Part shown: piece by piece, positions 1 to 7,801 of the stretch
Position numbering within the stretch: the first letter of the stretch is position 1
Layout of the letters: the number at the start of each line of letters is the position of its first letter
NCBI GenBank assembly: GCA_001986395.2
Contig: MQVO02000247.1
Location: 1 to 13,340 of the forward strand
Source of the DNA: Irpex lacteus
Taxonomy: Eukaryota > Basidiomycota > Agaricomycetes > Polyporales > Irpicaceae
Reading direction: 5' to 3'
DNA length: 13,340 nt
The notes under the pieces: model-generated
The model's database searches: none
The model's input: only the letters and a program-made list of their open reading frames with translations
What the model was told of the DNA's origin: nothing
Made by a program: the position numbers and the translations under genes

Positions 1-59
1 AACTCTTTTGTATAATTTCTAGATAACAGATAAAAGTATAGAATGGTTTATAAATCTAT

Positions 60-73
60 CCAAAAAAACTAGG
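60..73 (+). repeat. half-site of the palindromic CCCAAAAAACTAGG element
   Basis: The sequence CCAAAAAAACTAGG is one arm of the dispersed hairpin element seen at 1696-1743, 3492-3568, 6439-6508 and 12442-12487. No matching second arm follows nearby, so this is a solo arm or remnant. It is repeated in copy 2 at 7202-7215. Confidence 0.6.
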
Positions 74-94
74 CTCTTTGTTGGAAGTACTTTT

Positions 95-373
95 TTAATT
101 TATCCTTTTTATTACCTTAACTTCTATTAAATTACTGTTATTTGATAGAAGAATAACTAATTCTAAACCCAATAATATTAATTCCTCATTAGAGAGATAT
201 AGATTGTTTTCACTACGGTACTCTAAAAATTTACATTCATTACTTATTACTCCACTTTCTAAATCTTTATTATACTTTTCTATACATACCAGTTCACTGC
301 TGAGTACTACCAACAACACTTCTAACACATGCACTAGAAATACTTTACTGAGACTGAGATTTTGTTGATGCAA
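95..373 (-). CDS. small unidentified reading frame, doubtful (copy 1)
   Basis: This is an open minus-strand frame of about 92 codons. It has no ATG, so any start would have to be TTG at 373 or another alternative codon; the frame is open a few codons further upstream. The N-terminal third is hydrophobic (VFLVHVLEVLLVVLSSELVC), like one membrane segment, and the rest is polar. I do not recognise it. Copy 2 (7242-7514) differs at the C-terminus because of a one-T length change near 106, which suggests either no selection or a sequencing error. It may well be a chance frame. Confidence 0.15.
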   Translation of the reverse strand: MHQQNLSLSKVFLVHVLEVLLVVLSSELVCIEKYNKDLESGVISNECKFLEYRSENNLYLSNEELILLGLELVILLSNNSNLIEVKVIKRIN

Positions 374-660
374 ATAAAGACAATCAATACTTTTTTAATC
401 TACTTAAAATAAAATTAAATAAATTACACAGTCACAGGAGAGTAAATAATATGTATTATTATTAAATAATTGGAGTCCTCAACATAAAAGAAGTAAAAAG
501 CTTACACTTTCATATAAAAAATATAAATCACAACTTACTATTATTTTGGTACTGGCGGCATCCGGCTAAGAGTATTCCTTATAAATTAAGTTGCTAAAGA
601 TGATACGGCTAACAAATAGAATATACCTAAATTAAAATCATAAAGAAAAGATAAATATAA

Positions 661-822
661 AATAAATATAATTTTGATAAAGGTAGAAATAGAGTTAGAA
701 TATACACAAACAGTTATTCTAAATCAGATGTAGAAAGTTTAGCTTTAGCTATTAATACTAAACTAAATATATATACTGGTGTTTTATTGGATAGAAAAGA
801 TCAATGGTTTTTAACTAAATAA
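661..822 (+). pseudogene. LAGLIDADG homing endonuclease, C-terminal fragment (copy 1)
   Basis: The translation contains NRVRIYTNSYSKSDVESLAL followed by a stretch like AINTKLNIYTGVLLDRKDQW. This is the characteristic C-terminal segment of fungal mitochondrial group I intron LAGLIDADG endonucleases, which normally continues with a short HPSMLYR-like tail. The two LAGLIDADG helices that should lie upstream are absent: stops begin immediately before 661. TAA closes the frame at 820 because copy 1 has one A fewer than copy 2. It is a dead fragment, presumably left by an intron or intron-encoded gene copied into this block. Confidence 0.85.
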
Positions 823-829
823 AAGAATT

Positions 830-1463
830 AACCCTTCCCCCCAAATTAAATTTATTACTTATTTGAACTCTTACAAAACTAATCAATTGTGTATAATGAA
901 AGAATAAAAAGATATTGAATTTATTCATTTTTATTATTTTTTCTCTTAGTCAATTTCTCGCATCACGAGATCATTGCTTTCTATAACCACCGAATCCAAG
1001 GGTTATACAACTTTTATAGTTTCGCTAGTAATCTAAATAGTCTTAGAGTAGTTTTTATGTTTTTTCAGTTCTCTTAAAGAAAAGTAAACAAAAAGAATGT
1101 GTATTCTATAATGTAACTCCCTCTCTCCTGAAATAAATTATAAGATAGGGAGACCCAAATTTAATTTATTTTTAGTTATAAGAGCTAAACTACTACACTT
1201 ACACTGTCAAACTGCACATTATATTACTGTGAATATACTTTTCCCCAAACTTTTTTATATGTTTGAGTAGTAGAAGCTTACTATTCCTTACTTTATATCT
1301 CATTTTTTATTACCATACCTAATCATAACTTAACATTATGAAGTTTATAACAAGTTAATATCTCTGTTAATATCTGTTAAGATTGTAATTGTAGGGTATA
1401 CTTTGTAGAAATATAACTACTCCAATACTGTGTTAGTGTTACATACAGTAAACAGTTCCCCCC
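830..1463. other. AT-rich stretch without a recognisable gene (copy 1)
   Basis: I see no supported coding region here. It holds several small inverted repeats. TCTCG-loop-CGAGA lies near 955-970. TATAACC and GGTTATA arms lie near 982-1007. CTCCCT and AGGGAG arms lie near 1117-1153. A 12-base match to the universal small-subunit rRNA word TCGCTAGTAATC lies at 1022-1033. The right part (1131-1161) recurs with one mismatch at 11048-11078. The same stretch is present in copy 2 at about 7972-8608. Confidence 0.6.
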
Positions 1464-1490
1464 GGTTTTTAACTAAAATAAAAGAATTAA
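1464..1490 (+). repeat. 27 bp repeat of the LAGLIDADG fragment's 3' tail (copy 1)
   Basis: The 27 bases starting GGTTTTTAACTAAAATAAAA match 7947-7973 exactly. They also match 806-831 with one A missing. They are the tail of the endonuclease fragment pasted about 650 bp downstream, next to the nad1 fragment. The same element lies at the equivalent place in copy 2 (about 8610-8636). Confidence 0.7.
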
Positions 1491-1527
1491 TATAATAGTT
1501 TTTATTATTGATTTATTGATTATAGTC

Positions 1528-1599
1528 TCCAGCAAGAAGAGTACCAAATACACCCACACTACTAATTGCTAATGTAAGAATGAATCCATAGTTGTGGTC
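1528..1599 (-). pseudogene. nad1: nad1 fragment (copy 1)
   Basis: Read on the minus strand, these bases give DHNY followed by GFILTLAISSVGVFGTLLAG. This closely matches the conserved NADH dehydrogenase subunit 1 segment that usually reads like LAISS(L/V)GVxGxLLAGW. After the final Gly the frame leaves nad1 and soon meets a stop. Upstream, the match also ends abruptly. Only about 24 residues remain, so it cannot be functional. The cut right after LAG could mark an intron junction in a source gene. Confidence 0.7.
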
Positions 1600-1695
1600 T
1601 ACGATGGTTACCCAGGTGCAAATGAAATTACACATCAACAAAGAAGAGCAGAAACAAGAGAGATAAACCACTCAATTTAATTAAAAATAAAGCTT

Positions 1696-1743
1696 CCCCA
1701 AAAAACTAGGAATTATAATTAATTCTAACTAGTTTTTGTGGGG
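1696..1743. repeat. palindromic hairpin element (copy 1, element A)
   Basis: CCCCAAAAAACTAG at 1696-1709 pairs with CTAGTTTTTGTGGGG at the right end (one bulge). The arms flank an inner palindrome GGAATTATAATTAATTCTAA. Elements of the same consensus recur at 3492-3568, 6439-6508, 12442-12487 and in copy 2 (8841-8888, 10639-10716). The compact size, paired ends and dispersed copies suit the small mobile or recombinogenic hairpins known in fungal mitochondrial DNA. Confidence 0.85.
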
Positions 1744-1889
1744 TCTGGGTAAATTGAACTAAAGCTATAAAAGCTAAAATAATATCCAGAGGATATGGGC
1801 AAAGCAAATGTTTCTTTAACAATACGACTACTGCTTCTACTCCCCCTATAACTCTCAGTATTCTTGTAAGAGGATAGTTATAGTAATAA

Positions 1890-2357
<468 letters not shown>

Positions 2358-2453
2358 AAAACTTTTATGAAAGTGGAGGTTACTAATGTCGACACTAAAG
2401 AGGTTACAATATATTTTTCTATTGGTGCTGCTTCTAATATCTCCAAAGTTTAG
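2358..2453 (+). pseudogene. in-frame continuation of the cox1-tail reading frame, unknown (copy 1)
   Basis: After TAA at 2355 the same frame is open again to TAG at 2451. It carries an ATG at 2367 and the peptide MKVEVTNVDTKEVTIYFSIG with a few more residues. Its composition looks like real protein rather than random AT-rich translation. This suggests that the tail fused to cox1 and this segment were once one reading frame, now broken by a stop. I do not recognise the family. Copy 2 has the same at 9503-9598. Confidence 0.35.
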
Positions 2454-2534
2454 TTAAAAGTGGGTATTATTTGTGTCTAACAATAAACTATACTGACAAA
2501 TAACCATAGTATATATTAACTCGAGGATAAAGTT

Positions 2535-2819
2535 GTGATTCGTTTATTTGTATACAAATTATTAAATAAAAAAAAAAAGGATAAGCTTATCCTTTTGATA
2601 TGGAAGAGAATTAAGTTTAAAACATCCTTATATAATCCAAAAAGGTTTAATCGAATTAACTGTCAAAAACAAATTGGGCTTACATTAACCAATTTAAATA
2701 AAACACACTTTATCCTTTTTATTTTAACTTTTATTTTTAGGGGAGGGAGAATCTTTAAATTTATTTCAATGGAGGAGAGGATTATGGGAGCTATAAAATG
2801 TATTTCTTTGTGTATTTAA
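2535..2819 (+). pseudogene. unidentified reading frame, disturbed (copy 1)
   Basis: This frame opens from GTG at 2535 and ends at TAA 2817. Its first part (to about 2610) is in a different phase relative to the copy 2 frame. Two A residues are missing near 2613-2625 compared with copy 2, where an ATG starts a 73-codon frame at 9745. The shared C-terminal part includes FILFILTFIFRGGRIFKFIS, a hydrophobic run followed by a basic segment. I recognise no family. Given decayed plasmid-like frames nearby, it may be part of the same remnant. Confidence 0.25.
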
Positions 2820-3408
2820 AAGCAGCGTATGATATAAATCTATATGTTCGAGGTGGCTCTGTAGCAAACTATTATAAAATGTATAAAACATCCGAGGGTT
2901 GAGGTTTATTTTATAGTAAGGATGTACGAATTTAATGTAATACATTAACTAGTTATAAGGGGATAATTGTCTATAATAAACTAATTATGGTTATTGAACA
3001 GAAAGTTAATGATGGTATATGTGACGTCGTGCCTCATCGTAACATCTTGCTCGTCATAGTTAAGGGGGGAAACTCAAAGATTTAGCTTGTCAAGGGCAAG
3101 GTTTTAAGGTGTTTGTAAACGCAAATGCTAAGCGTTATTTTAGCACAACTCGAACAGTACTTAATGATGAAAGTGTGGATAGAGGGATTGATCAGACAAT
3201 AGGTCAATTGGATGGTCATCTTTATGATACCACTGATAAGCTTCTCCGTGATAAATTTTATTTTAAAAGATTTTGGATTTATTACCGGATTTCCTGTACT
3301 TGTGATTTAGTCATTAATCCTTTTTGTATTATTATTAAAAAAGGGGGGGGTTTTACCTTAAATTTTGAGTTGAATGGTGGGTTGCAGCAAGAAATAATAA
3401 GGGGGTAA
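2798..3408 (+). pseudogene. decayed unknown gene, frame-broken (copy 1)
   Basis: From ATG 2798 one frame gives MYFFVYLKAAYDINLYVRGG and further residues, including EGWG with Trp written TGA. It meets TAA at 2933, continues sensibly (YKGIIVYNKLIMVIEQKVND) to TAG 3083 and up to about 3105. The sense then moves to another phase, giving NANAKRYFSTTRTVLNDESV and DRGIDQTIGQLDGHLYDTTD, until TAA at 3406. The KRYFSTTR-type stretch is unlike random AT-rich sequence. I do not recognise a family; an integrated mitochondrial plasmid gene is one possibility. A run of eight G residues at 3343-3350 lies near the C-terminal end, where sense is weak. Confidence 0.45.
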
Positions 3409-3491
3409 ACAAATTTATCTCAACTTAGATTGTTCCATTTTGTTCCATTCTTAAAAGAGATTATTAGAATAAGTTTTTGTTATTATTTAAA

Positions 3492-3584
3492 CCCAAAAAA
3501 CTAGGGTCGCGGTAGAAATAATCCCAAAAAAACTAGTTAGAATTATTTATAATACCTAGTTTTTGGGGATGTTTTTTGGGGGAT
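3492..3584. repeat. palindromic hairpin array (copy 1, element B) at repeat boundary
   Basis: CCCAAAAAACTAGG with a short GC-rich insert (GTCGCGG) and AGAAATAAT is followed by a full palindrome at 3523-3568. In that palindrome CCCAAAAAAACTAG pairs with CTAGTTTTTGGGG around TTAGAATTATTTATAATAC. A further TTTTTTGGGGG arm ends at 3582. The 3.6 kb direct repeat ends two bases later. The placement suggests that the hairpin took part in creating or ending the duplication. Confidence 0.85.
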
Positions 3585-3600
3585 CCTTTTTTTATATTAT

Positions 3601-3623
3601 TTCTTTTTAAGAATTAAAAAGAA
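3601..3623. repeat. perfect 10 bp inverted repeat
   Basis: TTCTTTTTAA, loop GAA, TTAAAAAGAA. It is AT-rich and lies between the end of repeat copy 1 and tRNA-Pro. It could be a weak processing or structural site; nothing more can be said. Confidence 0.4.
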
Positions 3624-3654
3624 AAAGAGTATGGGGGCAAGGATAAAAACAAGA

Positions 3655-3727
3655 ATGGTAGAAGACTAAGTGGATTGTTACTCTTTTTGGGAAAGAGCCC
3701 TAGCGTGTTCGAGTCACGCCTACCATA
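3655..3727 (+). tRNA. trnP: tRNA-Pro (UGG)
   Basis: A full cloverleaf can be drawn. The acceptor arms ATGGTAG and CTACCAT pair over seven bases, with A as discriminator. The anticodon arm CTCTT/AAGAG encloses TTTGGGA, so the anticodon is TGG with G37, typical of proline tRNAs. The T arm GCGTG/CACGC encloses TTCGAGT. The D stem is weak (GAC/GTT, three pairs), which is common in mitochondrial tRNAs. It reads in the same direction as tRNA-Asn 40 bp downstream. Its D-arm word CTAAGTGGATTGT also occurs on the opposite strand near 6648-6660. Confidence 0.92.
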
Positions 3728-3767
3728 TACTTAAAAAAAATAAAATATTTTAACTTATAAAAATTAG

Positions 3768-3840
3768 GGTGCCATGTCAGAGTGGTTAATGTGGAGTACT
3801 GTTAATACTTTTTTCAGAGGTTCAATTCCTCTTGGCACCT
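3768..3840 (+). tRNA. trnN: tRNA-Asn (GUU)
   Basis: The acceptor arms GGTGCCA and TGGCACC pair perfectly. The anticodon arm GAGTA/TACTT encloses CTGTTAA, giving anticodon GTT, the usual asparagine loop. The T arm AGAGG/CCTCT encloses TTCAATT. The D arm is weak, with two or three pairs. It lies 40 bp after tRNA-Pro on the same strand, so the two may be cut from one precursor. Confidence 0.9.
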
Positions 3841-3885
3841 ATAAAAATAATACTACAATAACTAATACCATTTATCATTTTTTCC

Positions 3886-3913
3886 CCTTTTTATTATTAA
3901 ATAAATAAAAAGG
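3886..3913. repeat. perfect 10 bp inverted repeat after tRNA-Asn
   Basis: CCTTTTTATT (3886-3895) pairs with AATAAAAAGG (3904-3913) around an eight-base loop. It is in the AT-rich gap between tRNA-Asn and the long reading frame. It is a possible RNA processing or termination structure, but mitochondrial terminators of this form are not established. Confidence 0.4.
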
Positions 3914-4044
3914 TATAAAATAAGGAGAAACACCTTCCTTATTATTAAGATGAAGATGGTGGATTGTTATTATCAAATTAGCTATACACTAAACCTCTAA
4001 ACTTACTATTTAGTTAGTAAAGTAACTATAAAAAATAAATATAA

Positions 4045-4212
4045 TATATTTTATACTATGGTACAAAGAGATTATTTGGATGGATTTACAGACTATTTGA
4101 TGAGTGGCTAGTACCAAGACCACCACCAGATCCAGATTGGAAAATATGGAGATGGGGCTCAAACTCATACGACACCAGACCTGTAAATCCAAATATATTC
4201 TCCTCAGGAAGT
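4045..4212 (+). other. in-frame upstream extension of the long unknown gene
   Basis: There are 56 open codons between TAA at 4042 and ATG at 4213, in the same frame as the long gene. The translation contains five Trp codons (all TGG), a PRPPPDPDW motif and TRPVNPNIFSSGS. This is too organised to be untranslated AT-rich sequence. Possible starts are ATT 4048, TTA 4051 or another alternative codon. An ATG at 4058 exists only in another phase and opens just 17 codons. Either translation begins at a non-ATG codon or the original ATG was lost. Confidence 0.55.
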
Positions 4213-5877
4213 ATGGACAGATACACCGTACCCAAGATAGAATCCAATTTCAGTAAAATACCCACAACAATATATGAGTCACTTACAGGGAAGACACATA
4301 CAGATAGTTGGGTACCTACATGGGTATGGTGGGTAGTTGGTGGAATTGTCTCATTTGGAGTAATATTCACAGCATTTTCAGTATACAAAGATCCATCAAT
4401 CATAACAAATTTATTTCCATGGAATAGAACTCCTAATGTAAATAATAATGTTCCACAGAATGGATTAGGTGCACCTGGTGATCAACCTGATATACAAATA
4501 AATGATGCAAGAACACACAGAAACCCCATATATTGGTTATATGATGGTCTTACAATGGTGACAGGTAACTACAGAACAGCATTGAATTGGTTCAATCCGT
4601 TCCATTGGGTATCTGGAGCAAATACATCAGATGCGTTCAATAATTTTATGCATGATCAAACTAATCCAAATACAGTAAATCGTGCACAATTTCCATATAC
4701 AATGGATAATCCTCATGATAACTGGTTTAATAGATTAAGATTAGCTGTATTTGGTGAAAGTAACAGTGAAAGATTGTTGAGAGAGACTAGGTTAAGAGAG
4801 GTTCAAGAAGCTCACGATGTATTTGTACATGGTACAGGTGTACACACTCCTGCAAAACCGAGCGGACCCTTCGATCCCTCAGCAGCATTTGAGAAAACAA
4901 GTTATTTAAAACAATCTGTAGCTGGTACTGGACACAACTCACCATTACATGCACCTTCTGTTAAAGATACACTTAAAAACTTTAGTATGGAAAATGCATT
5001 TAATGAAGCTAAAAACCCAATAAAATCTACTCCTATTGACCCTGCAAATATTCCTGCTGATGATCAGAAAGCATGGAGTGAACATGAGTATGAAAAAGGT
5101 AAAGGTCCAGGTCCCAAAAATGATGTAAATCCAGCTGAAGGATCATCTAATAAATCTTCTAACAATCAACCTCAATCTCCTAAATCTGATGTTAGTGATC
5201 ATCAACCTCAATCTCATAAATCTGAGGTGAATGATCATCAAACAGAAGATGATAAAGGTAAAAATGATAAAGGTAAAGATAAACAAGAGGATACAAATAA
5301 ATCATCTAAACAAACTAAAGCAGATAGAGCTACAGTGAGTTTAGATGATGAAGAAGAAGAACCTCAGCGTAGACATCCAATACTTGATGCATTCCATAAA
5401 ATGATTAGTAATAAGAGAGCTCTAAGAGAGCAAGCACCTACAACTATTTTTGATACTGATACTCATGATAATTCAAATATTCCCCATGAATATAAGAATG
5501 AGCATGATAAAGATTCAAAATTTAAGCCTAATATCTATAGAATAAATGATGCATATATGGAAGATAAAGATTTAGAACGTGATGTAAGAAGATATAATGA
5601 ACCTAATGATGAAAATTATTGGTCAAGTGAAGGAAGTTCTTACGATCATGATCATAATTCTAATGTAGATAAGACTCCAAAAGAGTTTAATAAATCTATT
5701 TATAATTATCATGATGAGTTTGCCAGCCCAGTTGATTTAGAATCTATTAAAAGAGATGATTCTATCTCTAAAATATTAGATGATGTGTGGGCTGATAAAA
5801 CTCAAGATGATACTCCTGAAAGTAATATTAATGAGAGTAAATCATCAAATGAGGATAATGATAAATGAGATTTTTAA
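4213..5877 (+). CDS. unidentified membrane-anchored protein, about 554 aa
   Basis: This is the only long intact frame in the window. It runs from ATG 4213 to TGA 5866. Under mitochondrial code 4 that TGA is Trp and the frame ends at TAA 5875, adding W-D-F. All 12 other Trp codons are TGG, unlike the cox1 fragments. Residues about 36-57 (TWVWWVVGGIVSFGVIFTAF onward) form one membrane segment. A structured, Trp-rich part follows (about 70-200: NPIYWLYDGL, LNWFNPFHWV, DNWFNRLRLAVFGES). The C-terminal half is hydrophilic and D/E/K/N/S-rich, probably disordered, with a 12-residue tandem repeat at 319-342 and an acidic cluster at 378-383. The same frame is open upstream from 4045 without ATG and encodes Trp- and Pro-rich sense sequence (GWIYRLFDEWLVPRPPPDPD), so the true start may be earlier, at a non-ATG codon. 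I recognise no family. It resembles orphan or plasmid-derived frames of fungal mitochondria only in general character. Confidence 0.85.
5167..5238 (+). repeat. 36 bp tandem repeat, two copies, inside the long unknown gene
   Basis: Two consecutive units encode QPQSPKSDVSDH and QPQSHKSEVNDH, followed by a partial third (Q-T-E-D). They fall in the hydrophilic C-terminal half and keep the frame, as is usual for length-variable disordered regions. Confidence 0.7.
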
Positions 5878-6386
5878 TATAACCCCAAATGCGAGTTAGT
5901 GTAATGGGAGTTAGAATTTGTCTATAGGAATAATTTTGTGTCTAATATAATAAAAAATATATAATTAACTATTTTTATATTGTCCTGATTTAAATCTAAA
6001 AATTTTAGATACAAAGTGGTACTAATTTCTAATTTAAATTAAATTAATTTTTGTTCCAGACATAAGTGTTAAATATTATATAATAAACTTTACTCTTCTT
6101 CTCTCCCTTTTTTCTTTAAAATAAAAGTAGGGAGACTTGCTTAATATATACCCTTAATTTAATTAAATTTCTTTTTTATAAAATTTTACCCCAAGTTAAC
6201 TTGTTTTTACTTCTTAATGTATTCTATAACCTTTACTAAATAGTAATAATATAAATAATTACCTCTTTTTGTCTTTTTGCCCTTTATCTTTTTTAATAAA
6301 AAAAAAAAAATAAAAGAAATAAAATAAGAAGAAGAGGCAACGATTATTTTTATCTCAGTTTTAGACATCTTAACTCTCTTTTAGGT
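5878..6386. other. AT-rich spacer without a recognisable gene
   Basis: I see no supported gene. A hairpin TCTCCC (6102-6107) and GGGAGA (6130-6135) encloses T- and A-runs that also pair. Long A and T tracts lie near 6290-6315. CCTCTT and AAGAGG arms lie around the A-tract (about 6262-6337). The AGGGAGAC word is also in the repeat block (1148-1155) and at 11065. Confidence 0.6.
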
Positions 6387-6635
6387 TTATATCTCCATCC
6401 ACAGTTTGTACTGTCGAAGGATAGATTTTTTACTTAAACTAAAAAAAACTAGGACCCAGCCCACAAAGTGGATTGGATTGTGGACAGAAATAATTAGTTT
6501 TTTTTGGGATCTATGAGATTTTACAGTTAGCTCAGTAATTTTATAACTATAATGATCACACTTTTCAATTTTGATGGCAATAAATCTCTTTAGTTCGTCA
6601 CCAGTATGCATAAGAATTGAACAGTTTTTTGGATT
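6387..6635 (-). pseudogene. short unknown minus-strand frame interrupted by a hairpin element
   Basis: On the minus strand the frame is open from about 6635, with ATG at 6611 (MHTGDELKRFIAIKIEKCDH, then YSYKITELTVKSHR). It reads as ordinary protein sequence until about 6510. It then runs straight into the palindromic element at 6439-6508, which supplies the remaining codons. The likely reading is a gene remnant truncated by insertion or recombination at the hairpin. I recognise no family. Confidence 0.3.
6439..6508. repeat. palindromic hairpin element with inner stem (element C)
   Basis: AAAAAAAACTA (6441-6451) pairs exactly with TAGTTTTTTTT (6495-6505). Inside it a second stem pairs CCACAA (6461-6466) with TTGTGG (6478-6483). 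The outer parts match the other elements (AAAACTAGG, and AGAAATAAT as at 3514-3522), but the inner sequence is unique. This fits a recurring hairpin frame with a variable insert. Confidence 0.75.
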
Positions 6636-6806
6636 ATCTGAGTATTAAGACAATCCACTTAGAATCTAAGAGGTCGTGGTTGGAGGATAATCAGTCTTCT
6701 AATCTTAAATATAGTCTCATCAAATACTTGTAAAGCTAAAGGGGATTGGAACCTTAAGATATGAAGGGAATAATACGATATATTTGTATAGTAATAAAGT
6801 TTACTA

Positions 6807-7197
6807 GAATGAGGAATCTCCGATAAAAGCAAATAAAGACAATCAATACTTTTTTAATTTAGGGGGAGTGTCAAGACGAGTACCATTTGCATCAATCCGA
6901 ATATAATATATTTGTACTTTTATCTATATAATCGGCAGGGTATTCTCTATCAAGAATAGTATTATGTATTATTTTAGCTATATTTTTATATTCTTCGAGT
7001 TTATAGATATATTATATAATACTAGAACACAACGCCCATTTTCATGTAAGATGTTGGAATGTATTTATAATTCTTTCTACGTATGCATCAGATATATTAT
7101 TATGTCTATGTATAACAGTAAAATCTTGTTTTTCATTTTCAATAACTCTTTGTATAATTTCTAGATAACAGATAAAAGTATAGAATGGTTTATAAAT
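6807..7197 (-). pseudogene. decayed unknown minus-strand gene crossing into repeat copy 2
   Basis: One minus-strand frame is open from 7197 through LEIIQRVIENEKQDFTVIHR and NNISDAYVERIINTFQHLT to a TAA at 7012-7014. In the same phase it goes on with YKLEEYKNIAKIIHNTILDR and EYPADYIDKSTNILYSD to about 6905. The sense then changes phase to give RIDANGTRLDTPPKLKKYWL and SLFAFIGDSSF, ending at TAG 6804. TGA codons would be Trp. So one stop and one frameshift separate a protein-like stretch of about 130 codons. I cannot name the family; a plasmid-encoded protein is plausible. The left edge of the 3.6 kb repeat as seen in this window (7144) lies inside it. Confidence 0.5.
6829..6858. repeat. third copy of a 30 bp segment of the repeat block
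   Basis: The 30 bases starting GCAAATAAAGACAATCAATA are identical to 370-399 and 7511-7540. Here they encode the KLKKYWLSLFA end of the minus-strand decayed frame. In the repeat block the same bases precede unrelated sequence. The source is probably this frame, with the repeat block carrying a copied piece. Confidence 0.75.
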
Positions 7198-7201
7198 CTA
7201 T

Positions 7202-7215
7202 CCAAAAAAACTAGG
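7202..7215 (+). repeat. half-site of the palindromic element (copy 2)
   Basis: CCAAAAAAACTAGG, identical to the solo arm at 60-73. No partner arm is visible nearby. Confidence 0.6.
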
Positions 7216-7241
7216 CTCTTTGTTGGAAGTACTTTTTTAAT

Positions 7242-7514
7242 TTATCCTTTTATTACCTTAACTTCTATTAAATTACTGTTATTTGATAGAAGAATAACTA
7301 ATTCTAAACCCAATAATATTAATTCCTCATTAGAGAGATATAGATTGTTTTCACTACGGTACTCTAAAAATTTACATTCATTACTTATTACTCCACTTTC
7401 TAAATCTTTATTATACTTTTCTATACATACCAGTTCACTGCTGAGTACTACCAACAACACTTCTAACACATGCACTAGAAATACTTTACTGAGACTGAGA
7501 TTTTGTTGATGCAA
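7242..7514 (-). CDS. small unidentified reading frame, doubtful (copy 2)
   Basis: This is the copy 2 equivalent of the frame at 95-373. It has about 90 codons from a TTG, the same hydrophobic N-terminal third, and a different last few residues caused by one fewer T near 7248. It has no ATG, no recognisable family and no sign of purifying selection. Confidence 0.15.
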   Translation of the reverse strand: MHQQNLSLSKVFLVHVLEVLLVVLSSELVCIEKYNKDLESGVISNECKFLEYRSENNLYLSNEELILLGLELVILLSNNSNLIEVKVIKG

Positions 7515-7801
7515 ATAAAGACAATCAATACTTTTTTAATCTACTTAAAATAAAATTAAATAAATTACACAGTCACAGGAGAGTAAATAATATGTATTAT
7601 TATTAAATAATTGGAGTCCTCAACATAAAAGAAGTAAAAAGCTTACACTTTCATATAAAAAATATAAATCACAACTTACTATTATTTTGGTACTGGCGGC
7701 ATCCGGCTAAGAGTATTCCTTATAAATTAAGTTGCTAAAGATGATACGGCTAACAAATAGAATATACCTAAATTAAAATCATAAAGAAAAGATAAATATA
7801 A

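Noticed and set aside
401..600. Intron or coding signal around the GC-richer TACTGGCGGCATCCGGCTAA at about 550
   Set aside because: Stops occur in all frames soon after, and no intron core motif or known protein segment is recognisable.
1600..1680. Plus-strand peptide YDGYPGANEITHQQRRAETR
   Set aside because: It reads well, but is only about 26 codons, has no start in context and no family that I know. It is too little to annotate.
4010..4403. Two minus-strand open frames (about 60 and 105 codons) opposite the start of the long plus-strand gene
   Set aside because: They lie antisense to a clearly coding frame and its upstream extension, and show no recognisable domain. They are most likely shadows.
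6637..6701. Possible tRNA formed by GATTATC and GATAATC arms
   Set aside because: Only 47 bases lie between the arms. No T arm with a TTC loop and no 7-base anticodon loop with T33 can be drawn.
6964..7164. Plus-strand 66-codon frame rich in Tyr, Phe and Ile
   Set aside because: Its composition is what AT-rich antisense of the decayed minus-strand frame would give, and the minus strand makes better protein sense.
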